From: Actinomycetota bacterium
GTDB taxonomy: Bacteria > Actinomycetota > Acidimicrobiia > Acidimicrobiales > Iamiaceae
Direction: 5' to 3'
Assembly (NCBI GenBank): GCA_017882935.1
Contig: JADGOP010000085.1
Span: 1 to 8,070, forward strand
DNA length: 8,070 nucleotides
Part shown: positions 6,306 through 8,070 of the stretch, one piece after another
Layout: each line of letters begins with the position of its first letter
Position numbering within the stretch: position 1 is the first letter of the stretch
Program-made: the position numbers and the translations under genes
Notes under the pieces: generated by a model
Databases searched by the model: none
What the model was told of the DNA's origin: nothing
What the model saw: the letters and a program-made list of their open reading frames with translations, nothing else

Positions 6306-6310
6306 CCTCC
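6306..6310 (-). promoter_or_regulatory. Shine-Dalgarno-like GGAGG upstream of the methyltransferase
   Basis: GGAGG on the minus strand lies 16 nt before GTG 6289, longer than usual, but 7 nt before an in-frame CTG (6298-6296). It therefore raises a question about the true start; the extension would be three residues. Confidence 0.4.
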
Positions 6311-6369
6311 GGATCACGACCTCCACCGGGTTCCCGCCGGGCCGTCGTGTTCACACAGTTGGTGCTCAA

Positions 6370-6394
6370 GGTCGCCGGTATTGCACCGACAACC
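6370..6394. promoter_or_regulatory. Imperfect inverted repeat in the divergent intergenic region, candidate operator
   Basis: GGTCGCCGGT (6370-6379) and ACCGACAACC (6385-6394) pair at eight of ten positions around ATTGC; the inner CGGT/ACCG is perfect. The dyad lies between the divergent methyltransferase and lipoprotein genes, in the 145-bp gap 6290-6434 that must hold both promoters. I could not find a convincing -35/-10 pair for either gene there. A dimeric regulator could act on one or both genes from this site. Confidence 0.35.
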
Positions 6395-6423
6395 ATCGGG
6401 CAGCGTTGGAAACCACCACCTCT

Positions 6424-6429
6424 GGAGGG
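6424..6429 (+). promoter_or_regulatory. Ribosome binding site for the lipoprotein gene
   Basis: GGAGGG ends 5 nt before GTG 6435. It decides this start, which yields a complete lipoprotein signal peptide, over the internal ATG at 6483, which would leave only a short hydrophobic stretch without basic residues. Confidence 0.65.
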
Positions 6430-6434
6430 ATCTC

Positions 6435-8070
6435 GTGGGATTCAGTCGGCACTCGATCGGGCGCACCCGCGCCGTCGTGGCCATGGGCCTGGCGGGCGTG
6501 CTCGCGCTCGCTGCCTGCAGCTCCTCCTCACGGGCGACGTCCAACCGTGGCACCACCGCCCAACACGCCGGGACCGGCGCCTCGTTCGCTCCCTCGGTCA
6601 TGAACAAGCCGCAGCACGTCGGCACGCCCGTCGAAGGCGGCTCGCTCACGTTCGGCCTCGAGGCCGCAGTGTCGACCCTCGTCCCGGGGCGGATCGTGCA
6701 GCCCTCGGACCTGACGGTGGCCGCGTCGGTCTACGACCCCCTCGTCGGCTTCGACGACCGCGGGCTCTACGCCCCGACCGGTCTCGCCTCCAGCTGGACG
6801 AAGACGCCGGACCTCAAGCAGTGGACCTTCACGCTCCGCCCGAACGTCACCTTCAGCGACGGCACCCCGGCGAACGCCGCCGCGGTCGTGACGCAGATGG
6901 CCGCCTTGAAGAAGCTGCCCCACTGCAGCTGCGCCGCCGACGTGGCGCACGTGTCGAGCGTCGAGGCGGTCGACGACCTCACGGTGCGGTTCACCCTCGA
7001 CCAGGCGAACGTCGCGTTCCCCCAGTTCCTGGCGAGCGGAGCGGGGTACCTCGCTGGACCCGCGGCCTGGGCCTCGCCCGACACGATGACGTCGCACCCC
7101 ATCGGCACCGGCCCCTTCCGGTCGATCACCGCGGGCAAGCTCTCCTACACCAGGAACTCGTCGTACTGGCGCAAGAGCGCCTCGGGCCACGCCCTGCCCT
7201 ACCTCGACAAGATCACGTTCGTGGCGATCCCCGACTCGACCGCCCGGCTCAGCCAGCTGCGCAGCGGCGACGTCGACATCCTCCAGAGCGCCGACACCCA
7301 GAACCTGGTGCAGGCCAAGCGGGACCCGAACCTGGTGGTGCAGCCCGTCACCGGCAGCAGCGCGACCATCGTGGTCCTCAACTCCCACAAGCCCCCGTTC
7401 GACGACATCCGGATGCGCCAGGCGTTCAACTACGCCCTCGACCGTGAGGCCCTCAACAAGGCCTACTTCGGGGACTCCCGCACGCCGGCGTACGGGCCGC
7501 TCGAGCCCTCGAACCCCTACTACGACGCGAAGGGCCAGCTGCCCGGCCACGACCTCGCCAAGGCGAAGGCGCTCGTCGCCCAAGTGAAGAACGACGGCAA
7601 GTCGACGACCGTCACGGCCCTGTGCATCAACACGCCCCAGGCGTCGAGCCAGTTCGCGACCATCGCCGACGAGGAGCGGGCCGCGGGCATCTCCGCCACC
7701 CTGAAGACGGTCGACCAGGTGAGCCTGGTGGTGGCGCTCCAGAGCAAGAGCGCGAACGGCTTCGAGGCGGCATGCTTCCGCAACGTCCAGATCGCCGACC
7801 CCGACGTCCTCTACTCGACCTACTACCGGACCGGTGGCAGCAACATCTCGCTGACGAGCGACCTCGCGCTCGACGTGGCGCTGCGCCAGGGCCGCCGGTC
7901 GACCGACGTGAACGCCCGCAAGGCGGCCTACAACACCGCCCAGGAGCTGCTCGCCAAGGACATCACGACGGTGCCGCTGCTGTTCGACCTCTACGGCAAC
8001 ATCCACACCAAGCAGGTCAGCGGGCTGTCGGCCCCCCGCCCGAACGCGCTCGGCCTCATCGAGCCCGGCG
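6435..8070 (+). CDS. ABC transporter substrate-binding lipoprotein, family 5 (SBP_bac_5), C-terminus cut by window end
   Basis: The frame runs open from GTG 6435 to the window edge and shows 545 residues, so only a short C-terminal piece is likely missing. The N-terminus has basic residues (R5, R10, R12), a hydrophobic core (13-24) and a lipobox LAAC with Cys28 as the lipidated residue. A Ser/Thr/Ala/Gly-rich linker (29-65) tethers the domain outside the membrane. Family 5 features include VYDPLVGFDD (99-108), WTFTLRPNVTFSDGTPANA (130-148), IGTGPF (223-228) and MRQAFNYALDREAL (327-340), the last a strong family signature. Such proteins deliver peptides, nickel, opines or other small solutes to an ABC importer. 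Permease and ATPase genes would be expected downstream, outside the window. Proximity to an aromatic-degradation cluster hints at an aromatic or amide-linked substrate, but this is conjecture. The mature domain carries extra cysteines (C164, C166, C397, C447). Confidence 0.93.
   Translation, partial: MGFSRHSIGRTRAVVAMGLAGVLALAACSSSSRATSNRGTTAQHAGTGASFAPSVMNKPQHVGTPVEGGSLTFGLEAAVSTLVPGRIVQPSDLTVAASVYDPLVGFDDRGLYAPTGLASSWTKTPDLKQWTFTLRPNVTFSDGTPANAAAVVTQMAALKKLPHCSCAADVAHVSSVEAVDDLTVRFTLDQANVAFPQFLASGAGYLAGPAAWASPDTMTSHPIGTGPFRSITAGKLSYTRNSSYWRKSASGHALPYLDKITFVAIPDSTARLSQLRSGDVDILQSADTQNLVQAKRDPNLVVQPVTGSSATIVVLNSHKPPFDDIRMRQAFNYALDREALNKAYFGDSRTPAYGPLEPSNPYYDAKGQLPGHDLAKAKALVAQVKNDGKSTTVTALCINTPQASSQFATIADEERAAGISATLKTVDQVSLVVALQSKSANGFEAACFRNVQIADPDVLYSTYYRTGGSNISLTSDLALDVALRQGRRSTDVNARKAAYNTAQELLAKDITTVPLLFDLYGNIHTKQVSGLSAPRPNALGLIEPG

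Noticed and set aside
6359..6384. TTGGTG ... TATTGC as a promoter for the lipoprotein gene
   Set aside because: The spacer is only 14 nt and the -10 match is weak; too poor to call.
6347..7447. Plus-strand open frame of 366 codons overlapping the lipoprotein gene
   Set aside because: It is an out-of-frame shadow, full of Arg/Pro runs. The frame from GTG 6435 carries a signal peptide, lipobox and family signatures.
6528..8006. Long minus-strand open frame (492 codons) opposite the lipoprotein gene
   Set aside because: It is an antisense shadow of a clear family 5 binding protein, rich in Arg, Gly and Val with no motif.
1..8070. Mobile element, phage, CRISPR, toxin-antitoxin or defence system
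   Set aside because: No transposase or integrase, no direct-repeat arrays, no small paired genes and no composition break; all genes fit metabolic, transport or regulatory families.

Overview
The window is very GC-rich (about 70% by eye), with mostly G/C third codon positions, frequent GTG starts and an actinobacterial-style lipoprotein leader. This points to a high-GC actinomycete (Actinomycetota). An Acidimicrobiia- or Thermoleophilia-like relative is possible, but the sequence does not fix the taxon. I see no tRNA, rRNA, CRISPR array, transposase or other mobile element.

Layout. (1) 1-189 is the C-terminal end of a MarR-type regulator, followed directly by a small hairpin. (2) 190-382 is a non-coding regulatory stretch. 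It carries a good promoter candidate (TTGCAA, 17 nt, TACGCT at 297-325) with an inverted repeat sitting in its spacer. (3) 383-5649 is a tight same-strand cluster of five genes: FAH-family hydrolase, cytochrome P450, two-domain type I extradiol (BphC-like) dioxygenase, MhpA-type FAD aromatic hydroxylase and a short-chain dehydrogenase. The first four are joined by ATGA/GTGA overlaps or a 20-nt gap; the fifth follows after 32 nt. (4) 5639-6289, minus strand, is a class I SAM-dependent methyltransferase whose 3' end overlaps the dehydrogenase by 11 bp. (5) 6290-6434 is a divergent intergenic region with an imperfect 25-bp inverted repeat. (6) From 6435 to the window edge is a lipoprotein substrate-binding protein of the ABC family 5 (peptide/nickel/opine type), missing only its C-terminal end.

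How the genes may work together. The cluster reads as an aromatic-ring catabolic operon. The P450 (possibly O-demethylating or hydroxylating) and the flavin monooxygenase would produce a catechol-type diol. The extradiol dioxygenase would open the ring by meta cleavage, and the FAH-fold enzyme would split or process the resulting dienoate or acylpyruvate. The dehydrogenase would oxidise an alcohol or dihydrodiol intermediate. The MarR-type protein is the obvious candidate repressor acting at the 297-325 promoter. The substrate-binding protein could serve uptake of the substrate, but it is separately transcribed, so this link is weak. The family assignments are firm; the substrate and step order are inference. 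Lower-pathway genes (hydratase, aldolase, acylating aldehyde dehydrogenase) and P450 redox partners are not in the window.
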